In this document: piece after piece, positions 8,261-17,413 of the stretch
Layout: each line of letters opens with the position of its first letter
Position numbering within the stretch: the stretch's first letter is position 1
Source: Streptomyces sp. NBC_00464
Lineage (GTDB): Bacteria > Actinomycetota > Actinomycetes > Streptomycetales > Streptomycetaceae
Direction of reading: 5' to 3'
Length of the DNA stretch: 64,000 nucleotides
NCBI RefSeq assembly: GCF_036013915.1
Contig: NZ_CP107899.1
Location: 4,092,001-4,156,000, forward strand
The notes under the pieces: generated by a model
The model's database searches: none
What the model was told of the DNA's origin: nothing
Seen by the model: the letters and a program-made list of their open reading frames with translations, nothing else
Translations under genes and position numbers: made by a program

Positions 8261-9565
8261 GTGACCAAGACCAAGACCAGAAGCCCGGAGCTCCGGGTGG
8301 CCGCAGGGGCGATAGCCGGCCTGCGCCAGGACCTCATCCACGACGCGTTCGCCTATCGTCCGCTGGCGCGGATGCGGACCGACGGGCTGCTGACCCGGCG
8401 GCTTTCGGCGGGACTCCGGGCGCGGGCCGCGTGGACTCCGCACGCGGTGGTCCTGGCGGCCGCGCTGATCGCCTTCGTGGCAGGGTTCTCCCGAACCGGC
8501 AACGCCGGCGTCCTCGTGTCGGGGCTGCTGCCCGCCGCCTGCATCGGGATGACGCTGGTCAGGCCGGTCGGGGCGTTCTGGATGTCGATGGCGCTCATCC
8601 CGGTGACCATGGTCGTCGGCGGCATCGACGGGCCGTGGGGGCCCAGTACCTTCTTCGCGCACCTGGTGGTGCTGTCCGTCGTCGCGGCGAGGACCGGGCC
8701 GCGCACCGCGGCCTGGATGTGGGGCCTGACCGTGCTGGTCGGCACGCTCCTGGAGAACGCCGCAGGGTGGGACTTCGTGGGGTCCACCGCGGCCATGGCG
8801 GTGACCTCCGCGTTCGCGCTGCTGCTGGTGAGCCTGGTGCAGGTCCGCCGGGAGGCGGAGCGCGAGGTCACCGTGCAGCGCACCGTCACCGCCGTCGAGC
8901 GCGACCGGCGCACGCTGCTGGAGGAGCGCACCACCATCGCCCGTGAGCTGCACGATGTGGTCGCCCACCACATGTCGGTCGTCGCGATCCAGGCCGAGGC
9001 CGCCCCCTACCGGGTCCAGAATCCGCCGCCCGAGCTGGAACAGGCCTTCGTCACCATCCGGGAGAACGCCGTCGCGGCCCTCACCGAACTGCGCCGGGTC
9101 CTCGGCGTCGTACGGGCCGAGGACTACGAGGCGCCGGACGCCCCGCAGCCCACCCTGGCCGAGCTGGACGGGCTCCTCGCCAACGTCGGCGAGGCCGGGC
9201 TGCCGGCGGAGAAGACCGTGACCGGTGCGGTGCGGGAACTGCCCCAGGGCGTCGAACTGTCGGCGTACCGGATCATTCAGGAAGCCCTCAGCAACAGCCT
9301 GCGGCACGCACCGGGCGCCACCGCCAAGGTCGAGATCGGCTATGTGCTGGGCGGGCTCGGGCTGCGCGTCGTCAACGGTCCGCCGACCGGTCCGGTGAAG
9401 CCCTCGCCCGGCGCCGGGCACGGGATCACGGGCATGCGGGAGAGGGTGGCGATGCTGAACGGTGAGATGACGGCCGAGCCGACCACGGAAGGCGGTTACG
9501 AGGTCACCGCCTTCATCCCCGTGCAGGCCGCGCCGTCCGACGCGCCCGCCAAGGAGCAGCCATGA
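8261..9565 (+). CDS. NarL-type sensor histidine kinase
   Basis: Membrane kinase of 434 residues. About six hydrophobic segments lie between residues 55 and 200. They are followed by a charged coiled region (QVRREAEREVTVQRTVTAVERDRRTLLEERT) and the HisKA_3 dimerisation box ERTTIARELHDVVAHHMSVV, with the phospho-accepting His in ELHD. The ATPase domain shows YRIIQEALSNSLRHAPGA (N box) and GHGITGMRERV (G box). It overlaps the response regulator by 4 bp, so they form a pair. The signal is unknown. GTG is used as start. Confidence 0.92.
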   Translation: MTKTKTRSPELRVAAGAIAGLRQDLIHDAFAYRPLARMRTDGLLTRRLSAGLRARAAWTPHAVVLAAALIAFVAGFSRTGNAGVLVSGLLPAACIGMTLVRPVGAFWMSMALIPVTMVVGGIDGPWGPSTFFAHLVVLSVVAARTGPRTAAWMWGLTVLVGTLLENAAGWDFVGSTAAMAVTSAFALLLVSLVQVRREAEREVTVQRTVTAVERDRRTLLEERTTIARELHDVVAHHMSVVAIQAEAAPYRVQNPPPELEQAFVTIRENAVAALTELRRVLGVVRAEDYEAPDAPQPTLAELDGLLANVGEAGLPAEKTVTGAVRELPQGVELSAYRIIQEALSNSLRHAPGATAKVEIGYVLGGLGLRVVNGPPTGPVKPSPGAGHGITGMRERVAMLNGEMTAEPTTEGGYEVTAFIPVQAAPSDAPAKEQP

Positions 9566-10239
9566 CCACGCCCGCCGCCGCGCCGATCCGGGTGCTGATC
9601 GTCGACGACCAGATGATGGTCCGCGAGGGCTTCTCGGTCCTCCTCAACGCGATGCCGGGCATCGAGGTCGTCGGCGAGGCGGTCAACGGGCGCCAGGCCG
9701 TCGCCCAGGTCGCGGCGCTCCGGCCCGACGTGGTGCTGATGGACATCCGGATGCCGGAGCTCAACGGCATCGAGGCGACCCGTGAGATCGTCGCCGCCGA
9801 CGCGGATGCGAAGGTGCTGGTGCTCACCACCTTCGACCTCGACGAGTACGTCTACCAGGCGCTGCGCGCCGGTGCTTCCGGCTTCCTCCTCAAGGACGCC
9901 TCGGCCCGCCAACTCGCTGACGGTGTGCGCGTGGTGGCGTCCGGTGAGGCGCTTCTCGCCCCCACGGTCACCCGGCGCCTGATCACGGAGTTCTCCAAGC
10001 TCGCGGCGGCCCCGCGGCCACCGGCTCTCGCCCAGATCGGCGATCTCACGGAGCGCGAGACGGAGGTGCTCGTCCTGATCGCCCAGGGCCTGTCGAACGC
10101 GGAGATCGCCTCGCACCTGGTGGTCGCCGAGTCCACCATCAAGACCCATGTGAGCCGCATCCTGGTCAAGCTGGGCCTGCGCGACCGTACGCAGGCGGCC
10201 GTCTTCGCCTACGAGGCCCGGCTGGTCACGCCGTCGTGA
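9562..10239 (+). CDS. NarL/LuxR-family response regulator
   Basis: Regulator of 225 residues. The receiver domain starts IRVLIVDDQMMVREG and carries the acidic pair, the phospho-Asp in VVLMDIRMPE, the Thr in VLVLTTFD and the Lys in GFLLKDAS. The C-terminal helix-turn-helix is of LuxR type (LTERETEVLVLIAQGLSNAEIASHL). The ATGA overlap with the kinase indicates translational coupling. The downstream P450 gene has its own promoter, so it is a possible target but no binding site is evident. Confidence 0.95.
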   Translation: MTTPAAAPIRVLIVDDQMMVREGFSVLLNAMPGIEVVGEAVNGRQAVAQVAALRPDVVLMDIRMPELNGIEATREIVAADADAKVLVLTTFDLDEYVYQALRAGASGFLLKDASARQLADGVRVVASGEALLAPTVTRRLITEFSKLAAAPRPPALAQIGDLTERETEVLVLIAQGLSNAEIASHLVVAESTIKTHVSRILVKLGLRDRTQAAVFAYEARLVTPS

Positions 10240-10289
10240 GGCGGGGCGTGCGGTGGCGAGGCGGGCCTGTGCTGCGGTGAGGCGGGGCG
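10236..10289. repeat. 13-bp direct repeat carrying the stop codon
   Basis: GTGAGGCGGGGCG occurs at 10236-10248 and 10277-10289, with a decayed copy between. The first copy contains the TGA stop of the response regulator. Confidence 0.7.
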
Positions 10290-10348
10290 CTGCCGTGCGA
10301 ACGGAGCCGCGGACCGGGGCAGGGCTGGCTCGGGCGCGGGTGGCCGGT

Positions 10349-10354
10349 TAGCGT
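10349..10354 (+). promoter_or_regulatory. -10 box of the cytochrome P450 gene
   Basis: TAGCGT lies 6 bp before the ATG at 10361, with no ribosome-binding site between, predicting a leaderless mRNA. Confidence 0.45.
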
Positions 10355-10360
10355 CTGTCC

Positions 10361-11596
10361 ATGGACCAGCCCACGCCCTCCGCCCCCGGCCCCGAGGCCC
10401 CGTTCGACCCCTGGTCGGCGGCGTTCGTCGCCGACCCGTACCCCGCCTACGCCGAGCTGCGTGCCACCGGCCGGGCGCACTATTTCGAGCCGACCCGCCA
10501 GTGGCTCGTCCCGCACTACGCCGACGTGTCGGCACTGCTGCGCGACCGGCGGCTGGGCCGCACTTATCTGCACCGGTTCACGCACGAGGAGTTCGGCCGG
10601 ACGCCGCCGCCCGCCGCGCACGAGCCGTTCGAGACGCTCAACGGGCAGGGGCTGCTGGACCTTGAGGCGCCGGACCACACACGGATCCGCCGGCTCGTCT
10701 CCAAGGCGTTCACCCCGCGCACCGTCGAACAGCTCCTTCCGACCGTTCAGCGACTGGCCACCGGACTCGTCGACGACTTCGTCGCCCAGGGCGGGGGCGA
10801 TCTGCTGACGGCGGTCGCGGAGCCGCTGCCGGTCGCCGTGATCGCCGAGATGCTCGGCATCCCGGAGTCCGACCGTGCGCCGCTGCGGCCCTGGTCGGCG
10901 GCGATCTGCGGAATGTTCGAGCTCAACCCGTCCGAGGAGACCGCCCGCGCCGCCGTCCGCGCCTCCCTCGACTTCTCGGCGTATCTGCGCGAGCTGATCG
11001 CGCAGCGGCGAGGCAACCCGGGTACGGATCTCATCTCCGCGCTCATCGCCGCCCATGACGAGGGCGAGCGGCTGACCGAGCAGGAGATGGTCTCCACGTG
11101 CGTACTGCTGCTGAACGCGGGACACGAGGCGACCGTCAACACCACGGTGAACGGCTGGTGGACGCTGCTGCGCCACCCGGAACAGCTGGCCGCCCTGCGG
11201 GCGGACCACGGGCTGCTGCCGACCGCGGTGGAGGAGCTGATGCGGTACGACACCCCGTTGCAGATGTTCGAGCGCTGGGTGCTCGACGACATCGAGATCG
11301 ACGGCACGGTCATTCCGCGTGGCTCGGAGGTGGCCCTGCTCTTCGGCTCGGCCAACCGCGACCCGGCCCGCTTCGCCGACCCGGACACGCTGGACCTCGC
11401 CCGGCAGGAGAACCCGCACATCACCTTCGGCGCGGGCATCCACTTCTGTCTCGGGGCCCCGCTGGCCCGTGCCGAACTGGCTGCCTCCTTCGGTGAGTTG
11501 CTGCGCAAGGCGCCGGGCATGCGGCTGGTCGCGGAGCCGGAGTGGAACCCGGGCTATGTGATCAGGGGCGTGAAGGAACTGCGCGTCGAGCTCTGA
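10361..11596 (+). CDS. Cytochrome P450 (bacterial class I type)
   Basis: Soluble heme monooxygenase of 411 residues. The I-helix oxygen motif is LLLNAGHEATVNT; the usual acidic residue of the (A/G)GxxT motif is Glu here. The K-helix ExxR is ELMR. The heme loop is FGAGIHFCLGAPLARAEL, with the Cys ligand. Bacterial P450s of this size accept electrons from separate ferredoxin and reductase partners, and none is encoded nearby. The substrate is unknown; the neighbouring ABC exporter of polyketide-antibiotic type is suggestive but not evidence. Confidence 0.95.
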   Translation: MDQPTPSAPGPEAPFDPWSAAFVADPYPAYAELRATGRAHYFEPTRQWLVPHYADVSALLRDRRLGRTYLHRFTHEEFGRTPPPAAHEPFETLNGQGLLDLEAPDHTRIRRLVSKAFTPRTVEQLLPTVQRLATGLVDDFVAQGGGDLLTAVAEPLPVAVIAEMLGIPESDRAPLRPWSAAICGMFELNPSEETARAAVRASLDFSAYLRELIAQRRGNPGTDLISALIAAHDEGERLTEQEMVSTCVLLLNAGHEATVNTTVNGWWTLLRHPEQLAALRADHGLLPTAVEELMRYDTPLQMFERWVLDDIEIDGTVIPRGSEVALLFGSANRDPARFADPDTLDLARQENPHITFGAGIHFCLGAPLARAELAASFGELLRKAPGMRLVAEPEWNPGYVIRGVKELRVEL

Positions 11597-11602
11597 CGGG
11601 GG

Positions 11603-11638
11603 AGGGGCCAGGGCGGCCTGCGGGCCGCCCTGGCCCCT
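11603..11638. terminator. Bidirectional terminator between P450 and ABC permease genes
   Basis: Perfect 16-bp arms at 11603-11618 and 11623-11638 around a TGCG loop, between two convergent genes. Confidence 0.85.
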
Positions 11639-11661
11639 ATCTCCTTCCCCGGGCCGGCGCC

Positions 11662-13290
11662 TCAGCCGCTCAGCATGTCCCGCCGCCGCACCGCCAGGCC
11701 GCCCGCCACCAGCACCACCGCGACCGCGGTGAGCAGCACCACCGGCCCCCACTCCATGCCTGCCGCCCCCGGGAGCTTCGGCAGGTGCGTGAACGGCGAT
11801 ATGTCCATCACGGGCTCCGGCAGATCCAGGGCGGGGCCGATCCAGCCCAGCGCCAGGCAGAGCCCGACCAGCCCCCAGCCCGCGGCGGCGGCCTTCGGCA
11901 GCGCCCCGTACAGCAGGACCGTCACCCCGCCCAGCAGCCAGACTGCGGGCAGCTGCACCAGCGAGGCGCCGAGCACGGCGGGGAGTTCGTGCCCGTAGCC
12001 CACCGCCAGGCCGAGGCCGCCGACCGTCATGATCAGGGCCGCGCCGCCGAAGGCGATGAGCAGATGGCCGGCCGCCCAGCCGATCCGGCCGACCCCGGCC
12101 GCGAGCACCGGTTCCGCGCGCCCGGCAGTCTCCTCGCCGTGCAGTCGCAGCACCGAGGAGACGATGTACAGCGCGGCCACCGTGCCGAGCACGGAGACCA
12201 TCGAGGCGAGGAAGGCATCGGTCAGACCGGACTGCCCGCCCATCCGCTCGAAGATCTCCTTGGTCTTCTCGTTCTCCCCGACGAGATCGGCCGCGCCGCC
12301 GGTCAGCCCGCCGAAGACGACGCCGACCACGGCGAACGACAACGTCCACCCCAGGAGCGCCCCGCGCTGGAGGCGCACCGCGAGGCCCAGGGCGGTGGAG
12401 ATCCGGCCCCGGGCGGGTCCCGGTCGCGTCGCCAGGAAGCTCATGCCGACGTCGCGGCGCCCGGTCAGCGCGTACGCCACGGCGCACTGCACGGCCACGG
12501 CGCCGGCGATCACGAGGAGCACCCACCACCGCTCGGCGGCGTACGGCCGGACGCTCGTAGCCCAGCCGAGAGGGGAGAGCCGGGTGAGGACGGACGAGCC
12601 GTCGTCCGTCGCGGAGTCGCCCGCCGCCTTCAGGACGAACGCGGCGCCGATCACCGCCGCCGTCAGCCCCTTCGCGAGCCGCGCGCTCTCGGTGAACTGT
12701 GCGGCGATCGCCGCGGTGCAGGCGAACAGCGCTCCGACCCCGGCGACGGACAGCGCGAGTGCCACCGCTCCGGCTCCGCCCGCCCCCGATCCGGCCATCC
12801 CCGCCACGATCATCAGGGCGAGTGCGGCGTTGGCGATCAGCGCGGCGAGCAGTGCCGCGGTGAGCGGGGCCCGGCGGCCCACCATGGCGGAGGACAGCAT
12901 CTCCTGACGGCCGGTCTCCTCTTCCTCCCGGGTGTGGCGCACGACGACGACCAGGCTCATCACCGCGGCCAGCGCGGCGCCGAAGGCGATCATGCGCCAG
13001 CTGACCAGCGCACCGACGGAGTCGCCGAACACGGGCCCGTACATCGCGCGCAGCGAGCTGTTGCCGTTCATCGAAGCGGCGAGCTCGGCACGGCTCCCGG
13101 CCGTGTCGTAGAGCGAGGAGATGGACGTCCCGACGGAGGAGAACGAGCCGCCGAGCACGATCACCCAGAGCGGCATGATGATCCGGTCGCGCCGCAGGGC
13201 GAGCCTCAGCAGGGCCCAGGTCCCGGCGAGCTGTCCGGTCCCGGCCCGGCGCCCGGTGCCGGCCGTCGCGGTCATGGTCAGGGCAGTCAT
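11662..13290 (-). CDS. ABC-2 type exporter permease (polyketide-antibiotic exporter-like)
   Basis: Membrane protein of 542 residues with about 12 hydrophobic segments in two similar halves, as in the actinobacterial single-chain ABC-2 permeases called exporters of polyketide antibiotics. The N-terminal half opens [18 protein letters not shown] conserved cytoplasmic loop reads [19 protein letters not shown], and its counterpart in the second half is [22 protein letters not shown] at 13290 overlaps the ATPase stop by 4 bp (ATGA). The pair is transcribed away from a MarR-like regulator. Confidence 0.9.
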   Translation of the reverse strand: MTALTMTATAGTGRRAGTGQLAGTWALLRLALRRDRIIMPLWVIVLGGSFSSVGTSISSLYDTAGSRAELAASMNGNSSLRAMYGPVFGDSVGALVSWRMIAFGAALAAVMSLVVVVRHTREEEETGRQEMLSSAMVGRRAPLTAALLAALIANAALALMIVAGMAGSGAGGAGAVALALSVAGVGALFACTAAIAAQFTESARLAKGLTAAVIGAAFVLKAAGDSATDDGSSVLTRLSPLGWATSVRPYAAERWWVLLVIAGAVAVQCAVAYALTGRRDVGMSFLATRPGPARGRISTALGLAVRLQRGALLGWTLSFAVVGVVFGGLTGGAADLVGENEKTKEIFERMGGQSGLTDAFLASMVSVLGTVAALYIVSSVLRLHGEETAGRAEPVLAAGVGRIGWAAGHLLIAFGGAALIMTVGGLGLAVGYGHELPAVLGASLVQLPAVWLLGGVTVLLYGALPKAAAAGWGLVGLCLALGWIGPALDLPEPVMDISPFTHLPKLPGAAGMEWGPVVLLTAVAVVLVAGGLAVRRRDMLSG

Positions 13291-14225
13291 CGCGCCGTCA
13301 CCCCCGCGCCCTGCTCCGCGCTTTGTCCGCCATCCTGCTCCGCGTCCGCCGTGTAGTGCCGCAGGAAGAGCTCCTCCAGGGTGGGCGGCGTGCTGGTCAG
13401 GGACCGGACCCCGGAAGCGGAGAGCGACTTGAGGACGGCGTCCAGCTGATCCGTGTCGACCTGGAGCGTGACCCGACGCCCCTGGATGTCGAGGTCGTGC
13501 ACCCCGGGCAGCCCGGCCAGTCCGTTGGGCTCGGCGGCCAGCTCGGCGGTGATGTTCGTACGCGTCAGATGGCGCATGCCGGCCAGTGAGCCGGTCTCCA
13601 CGGTCCGCCCCTGCCGGATGATGCTGACCCGGTCGCAGAGCGACTCGACCTCGCTGAGGATGTGGCTGGAGAGCAGGACCGTCCGCCCGCGGTCGCGCTC
13701 CTCCGCGACGCAGCTCTGGAAGACCTCCTCCATCAGCGGGTCGAGCCCGCTGGTCGGTTCGTCCAGGATCAGCAGGTCCACATCGGAGGCGAACGCGGCG
13801 ACCAGGGCCACCTTCTGCCGGTTGCCCTTCGAGTACGTCCGCCCCTTCTTCGTCGGGTCGAGCTCGAACCGGTCGACGAGGTCGGCACGCCGGGCGTCGT
13901 CGAGACCGCCGCGCAGCCGCCCGTACAGATCGATCACCTCGCCGCCGGAGAGGTTGCGCCACAGGGTGACGTCACCGGGGACGTAGGCCACCCGGCGGTG
14001 CAGGCCCACCGCATCGCGCCACGGGTCGCGGCCGAGCAGCTGGGCGGCGCCGGAGTCGGCCCGCAGCAGGCCCAGCAGGACCCGGATGGTGGTGGACTTC
14101 CCGGACCCGTTGGGCCCGAGGAAGCCATGGACCTCACCGGATTCGACGGTCAGGTCGAGCCCGTCCAACGCATGCGTCCGGCCGAAGGACTTGTGCAGTC
14201 CGGCCACGGTGATTGCCTTCGTCAT
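13287..14225 (-). CDS. ABC exporter ATPase
   Basis: ATP-binding subunit of 312 residues. Walker [10 protein letters not shown] is at residues 37-45, the signature is [11 protein letters not shown], and Walker B is [13 protein letters not shown], followed by the switch His in LLSSHILSE. The C-terminal 90 residues form the extra domain typical of DrrA-like ATPases. With the overlapping permease it should form an efflux pump. The start is only 13 bp from a TAGCGT -10 box, so its transcript has almost no leader. Confidence 0.95.
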   Translation of the reverse strand: MTKAITVAGLHKSFGRTHALDGLDLTVESGEVHGFLGPNGSGKSTTIRVLLGLLRADSGAAQLLGRDPWRDAVGLHRRVAYVPGDVTLWRNLSGGEVIDLYGRLRGGLDDARRADLVDRFELDPTKKGRTYSKGNRQKVALVAAFASDVDLLILDEPTSGLDPLMEEVFQSCVAEERDRGRTVLLSSHILSEVESLCDRVSIIRQGRTVETGSLAGMRHLTRTNITAELAAEPNGLAGLPGVHDLDIQGRRVTLQVDTDQLDAVLKSLSASGVRSLTSTPPTLEELFLRHYTADAEQDGGQSAEQGAGVTAR

Positions 14226-14237
14226 GATTTTGAACGT

Positions 14238-14274
14238 ACGCTACTTTCACAAATTTGTGAAGTTAAGGAAGCGT
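14238..14274 (-). promoter_or_regulatory. ABC operon promoter with palindromic operator
   Basis: Reading the minus strand, TTAACT (14266-14261) and TAGCGT (14243-14238) stand 17 bp apart as -35 and -10. A perfect 16-bp palindrome, TTCACAAATTTGTGAA (14246-14261), fills the spacer. Outer ACGCT/AGCGT arms (14238-14242, 14270-14274) extend the symmetry unevenly. The AT-rich palindrome stands out in this GC-rich DNA and is the likely binding site of the divergent MarR-like regulator. Confidence 0.7.
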
Positions 14275-14351
14275 ATAAAGTTGGAGGCATGGCGAGGGCC
14301 GGGGAATCGAGCCGGGGAATCAAACCGGGAACCAGGGGAGAAGACGGGTCG

Positions 14352-14891
14352 ATGAGCAGCGAATCCGGAGAAGGCGCACGCGAGGTACGGGACGGGCGTG
14401 ACCCGGAGGCGGTCGCGCGGTTCGTCGAGCGGTTCGCGTCCGAGATGACCGAGGCCGGGATGCAGCGGATGGCGTCCCGCGTCTTCGCCGCGCTCCTCGC
14501 GGACGACGACGCCTCCATGACCTCGGCCGAACTCGCCCTGGCCCTGCAGATCAGCCCCGCTGCCGTGTCCGGCGCGATCAACTACCTCACCCAGGTCAGC
14601 ATGGTCGGCCGCGAACGTGAACCGGGCTCACGCCGCGACCGCTACCGCCTGCACAACGAGATCTGGTACACCACGTTCGCCAGTCGCGACCGGGTGCTCA
14701 CCCGCTGGGAACAGACCCTCAGGGACGGGGCGCGCACGCTGGGGGAGCACACGCCGGCGGGCGCCCGGATCGCCGAGACGGCGGCGTTCTTCGAGTTCAT
14801 GCAGTCGGAGCTGGGCGCCATGATGGACCGCTGGGAGGCCCACCGGAAAACCCTCGACCTCCCGACGGCCGACGGGTCCGCGAAGGCCTGA
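14352..14891 (+). CDS. MarR/GbsR-like transcriptional regulator
   Basis: DNA-binding protein of 179 residues. The winged helix spans about residues 25-100: RFASEMTEAGMQRMASRVFAALL leads into MTSAELALALQISPAAVSGAINYLTQVSMV (HTH), then EREPGSRRDRYRL (wing). A C-terminal helical dimerisation region follows. GbsR-type members commonly repress a neighbouring exporter. ATG at 14352 is chosen because GGGGAG lies about 10 bp upstream. The in-frame ATG at 14289 has GGAGG only one base away, too close to work. It is divergent from the ABC operon. Confidence 0.85.
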   Translation: MSSESGEGAREVRDGRDPEAVARFVERFASEMTEAGMQRMASRVFAALLADDDASMTSAELALALQISPAAVSGAINYLTQVSMVGREREPGSRRDRYRLHNEIWYTTFASRDRVLTRWEQTLRDGARTLGEHTPAGARIAETAAFFEFMQSELGAMMDRWEAHRKTLDLPTADGSAKA

Positions 14892-14954
14892 CGGCGTCCG
14901 TCACCGACCCGGGCACGCCTGACGGCGCGCAGCGCCCCGGGCACGCCTGACGGC
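14886..14954. repeat. Three copies of GCCTGACGGC, first holding the stop codon
   Basis: GCCTGACGGC occurs at 14886-14895, 14917-14926 and 14945-14954. The last two are part of a 19-bp direct repeat (14908-14926, 14936-14954; period 28). The first copy contains the TGA of the MarR-like gene. Confidence 0.75.
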
Positions 14955-15019
14955 ATCCGCCATCACGGGCCCGGCGCTGGGAGGGCTACTCGCCGTCACG
15001 GGCACCGGCACCGCGAGGG

Positions 15020-15880
15020 CTACTCCGCCACCACCGGCAGCATCAGCCCCCAGGCCCCCGCCCGCACCGTCCACGTCCGGGTCCGCACCGGACCGCCGAC
15101 CTGTATGTCCGCCCGGTAGCGGAAGTCCGCGCCGGAGACCGTGACGGCTTTGGCCTCCGTGGTCACCGGATCCCCGTCCGGCGCGTGGATCGTCACCTCG
15201 GCGAGGCCGCCGCCGTCGCCGCAGCCCGAGGTCACCGTCACCGATTCGACCGGGCGGTCCAGATCGTTCAGCACGACACCGTCCGCCTCGACGCGCAGCC
15301 GGTGCGTGGCCGGCGCGGCAGCCGGCTCCGAGGGCGCGGGGCGCACCAGGGTGCGGACCAGGGAGCGGCAGGTGTCCCAGACCGCGGTGACGCCCGCGCG
15401 GTCCGACCGCGTGCCCGGGGCACCGCTCAGGGGCGGGATGCGCAGCGCGCCCAGGACGACGCCGTCGCTGTCGTCGACCAGCAGGTCCAGCCGGCGCACC
15501 GCCCCGTCCAGCGCCGTGCGCGCCGCCGCCACCGCGCCCTTCGGCACGCCGAGCGAATGCGCGAGTTCCAGCGCCGCAGCGGCGCCGACCGGGACGAGCG
15601 AAAGGGCGCTCATGGCTGGTTCTCGCTCCCGGTGGAGCAGGGTCACCGCGCGCCGCAGCGCCCGGTCGTCGCCTATCACCACCGGCCTTCGGGCACCCCG
15701 GCGGGACAGGGCCCGGGCGAACTCCTCGGGCCCGTCGGGGAGGCAGATCTTGGCGTGCGAACCGGCGCTCAACACGTCCTTTGCGATCCGGACGGACTCG
15801 CCGTCCATGCGGCGGGCAACCGGATCGATCACCACCAGCAGATGGGGCGCACCGTTACCGGGGGGCTGGGCAGCCGACAC
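15020..15880 (-). CDS. Diacylglycerol-kinase-like protein
   Basis: Protein of 286 residues that matches the lipid-kinase (DAGK catalytic) layout: HLLVVIDPVARR at the N-terminus, a beta-alpha region, and a C-terminal beta-rich half with LRVEADGVVLNDLDRPV and FRYRADIQVGG. The usual glycine-rich GGDGT nucleotide motif is not intact; the equivalent place reads VVIGDDRALRRAV. It may therefore be a divergent or inactive lipid kinase. GTG at 15880 is chosen because GAGGAAGG stands 6 bp upstream; an ATG at 15913 would lie before that site. It is divergent from purA. Confidence 0.65.
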   Translation of the reverse strand: MSAAQPPGNGAPHLLVVIDPVARRMDGESVRIAKDVLSAGSHAKICLPDGPEEFARALSRRGARRPVVIGDDRALRRAVTLLHREREPAMSALSLVPVGAAAALELAHSLGVPKGAVAAARTALDGAVRRLDLLVDDSDGVVLGALRIPPLSGAPGTRSDRAGVTAVWDTCRSLVRTLVRPAPSEPAAAPATHRLRVEADGVVLNDLDRPVESVTVTSGCGDGGGLAEVTIHAPDGDPVTTEAKAVTVSGADFRYRADIQVGGPVRTRTWTVRAGAWGLMLPVVAE

Positions 15881-15914
15881 CTCGGTCCTTCCTCGGGTAG
15901 CATCTTGGTGCAAG

Positions 15915-15942
15915 AGCCCCTTGCGCTATTGCGCCAGGGGCT
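15915..15942. terminator. Hairpin upstream of purA
   Basis: AGCCCCT (15915-15921) pairs with AGGGGCT (15936-15942), and GCGC-tatt-GCGC completes the stem with one T/C mismatch. It lies between the divergent DAGK-like and purA genes. Because no gene ends here, it may be a leader hairpin or regulatory element rather than a terminator. Confidence 0.4.
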
Positions 15943-15989
15943 TCGTCTATTCCGGGGCACCCGGTTCGACGGTTCAGGCCTTGTCGTAC

Positions 15990-16014
15990 AACGTCGTACG
16001 GCATGTACGACGTT
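15990..16014. promoter_or_regulatory. Candidate operator upstream of purA
   Basis: Perfect inverted repeat AACGTCGTAC-ggcat-GTACGACGTT (arms 15990-15999 and 16005-16014), 53 bp before the purA start. A further half-site, GTCGTAC, lies at 15983-15989. Position and symmetry suggest a regulator-binding site; the protein is unknown. Confidence 0.55.
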
Positions 16015-16066
16015 TACGTACGCCCCCTGACCTTGGACATGCCCCGCCCGGAAGGGGTGTACGCCT

Positions 16067-17350
16067 GTGCCCGCACTTGTGCTGCTCGGTGCTCAGTGGG
16101 GTGACGAGGGCAAGGGGAAGGCCACCGACCTCCTCGGTGGATCCGTGGACTATGTGGTGCGCTACCAAGGCGGCAACAACGCCGGCCACACGGTGGTCGT
16201 CGGTGACCAGAAGTACGCACTTCATCTCCTCCCCTCCGGAATCCTGTCACCGGGGTGTACCCCGGTCATCGGTAACGGTGTCGTCGTCGACCCTGCGGTC
16301 CTGCTCTCCGAGCTGAGTGGGTTGAATGACCGCGGCGTGGACACGTCCAAGCTGCTGATCAGCGGTAACGCTCATTTGATCACCCCGTACAACGTCACGG
16401 TCGACAAGGTGACGGAACGGTTCCTCGGCAAGCGCAAGATCGGCACGACCGGCCGCGGTATCGGCCCGACGTACGCCGACAAGATCAACCGGGTCGGCAT
16501 CCGCGTCCAGGACCTCTACGACGAGTCGATCCTGGAGCAGAAGGTCGAGGCGGCCCTGGAGCAGAAGAACCAGCTTCTGGCCAAGGTCTTCAACCGGCGC
16601 GCCATCGAGGCCGGCAAGGTCGTCGAGGACATGCTCCAGTACGCGGAGCAGATCAGGCCCTTCGTCGCCGACACGACGCTGATCCTGAACAACGCCATCG
16701 ACGAGGGCAAGGTCGTCCTCTTCGAGGGCGGTCAGGGCACGCTGCTCGACGTCGACCACGGCACGTACCCCTTCGTCACCTCGTCGAACCCGACCGCGGG
16801 CGGCGCCTGCACCGGTTCCGGCGTGGGCCCGACGAAGATCAGCCGGGTCATCGGCATCCTCAAGGCGTACACCACGCGCGTCGGTGCCGGTCCGTTCCCG
16901 ACGGAGCTGCTCGACGAGGACGGCGAGGCGCTGCGCAGGATCGGTGGCGAGCGCGGTGTCACCACCGGCCGTGACCGCCGCTGCGGCTGGTTCGACGCCC
17001 CGATCGCGCGGTACGCGACCCGGGTCAACGGCCTCACCGACTTCTTCCTCACCAAGCTGGACGTGCTGACCGGCTGGGAGCAGATCCCGGTGTGTGTGGC
17101 GTACGAGATCGACGGCAAGCGCGTCGAGGAGCTCCCGTACAACCAGACCGACTTCCACCACGCGAAGCCGATCTACGAGAAGCTGCCGGGCTGGTCCGAG
17201 GACATCACCAAGGCGAAGACCTTCGCCGACCTGCCGAAGAACGCGCAGGCGTACGTCAAGGCGCTGGAAGAGATGTCCGGCGCCCCGATCTCCGCCATCG
17301 GTGTCGGCCCCGGCCGCACCGAGACCATCGAGATCAACTCGTTCCTGTAG
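16067..17350 (+). CDS. purA: Adenylosuccinate synthetase
   Basis: Enzyme of 427 residues that joins IMP and aspartate using GTP, the first step from IMP to AMP; cytosolic homodimer. The GTP loop is [11 protein letters not shown] at the N-terminus, with the catalytic Asp. [10 protein letters not shown] carries the catalytic His. [34 protein letters not shown] and [12 protein letters not shown] are IMP-binding and flexible-loop signatures. GTG at 16067 follows GAAGGGG. A strong terminator follows. Confidence 0.98.
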   Translation: MPALVLLGAQWGDEGKGKATDLLGGSVDYVVRYQGGNNAGHTVVVGDQKYALHLLPSGILSPGCTPVIGNGVVVDPAVLLSELSGLNDRGVDTSKLLISGNAHLITPYNVTVDKVTERFLGKRKIGTTGRGIGPTYADKINRVGIRVQDLYDESILEQKVEAALEQKNQLLAKVFNRRAIEAGKVVEDMLQYAEQIRPFVADTTLILNNAIDEGKVVLFEGGQGTLLDVDHGTYPFVTSSNPTAGGACTGSGVGPTKISRVIGILKAYTTRVGAGPFPTELLDEDGEALRRIGGERGVTTGRDRRCGWFDAPIARYATRVNGLTDFFLTKLDVLTGWEQIPVCVAYEIDGKRVEELPYNQTDFHHAKPIYEKLPGWSEDITKAKTFADLPKNAQAYVKALEEMSGAPISAIGVGPGRTETIEINSFL

Positions 17351-17365
17351 GCATACGGGAGCGGA

Positions 17366-17400
17366 GGAGGGCCGGGGCGGCACCAGCGCCCCGGCCCTCC
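17366..17400. terminator. Terminator between purA and the PstS-like gene
   Basis: Perfect 14-bp arms (17366-17379, 17387-17400) around a 7-nt loop, between convergent genes. Confidence 0.85.
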
Positions 17401-17413
17401 GGCATGTCCGGGC

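Noticed and set aside
10361..14225. P450 plus ABC exporter as part of an antibiotic gene cluster
   Set aside because: No biosynthetic core enzymes (PKS, NRPS, terpene or RiPP) lie nearby, and the genes are convergent single units in core-like surroundings.
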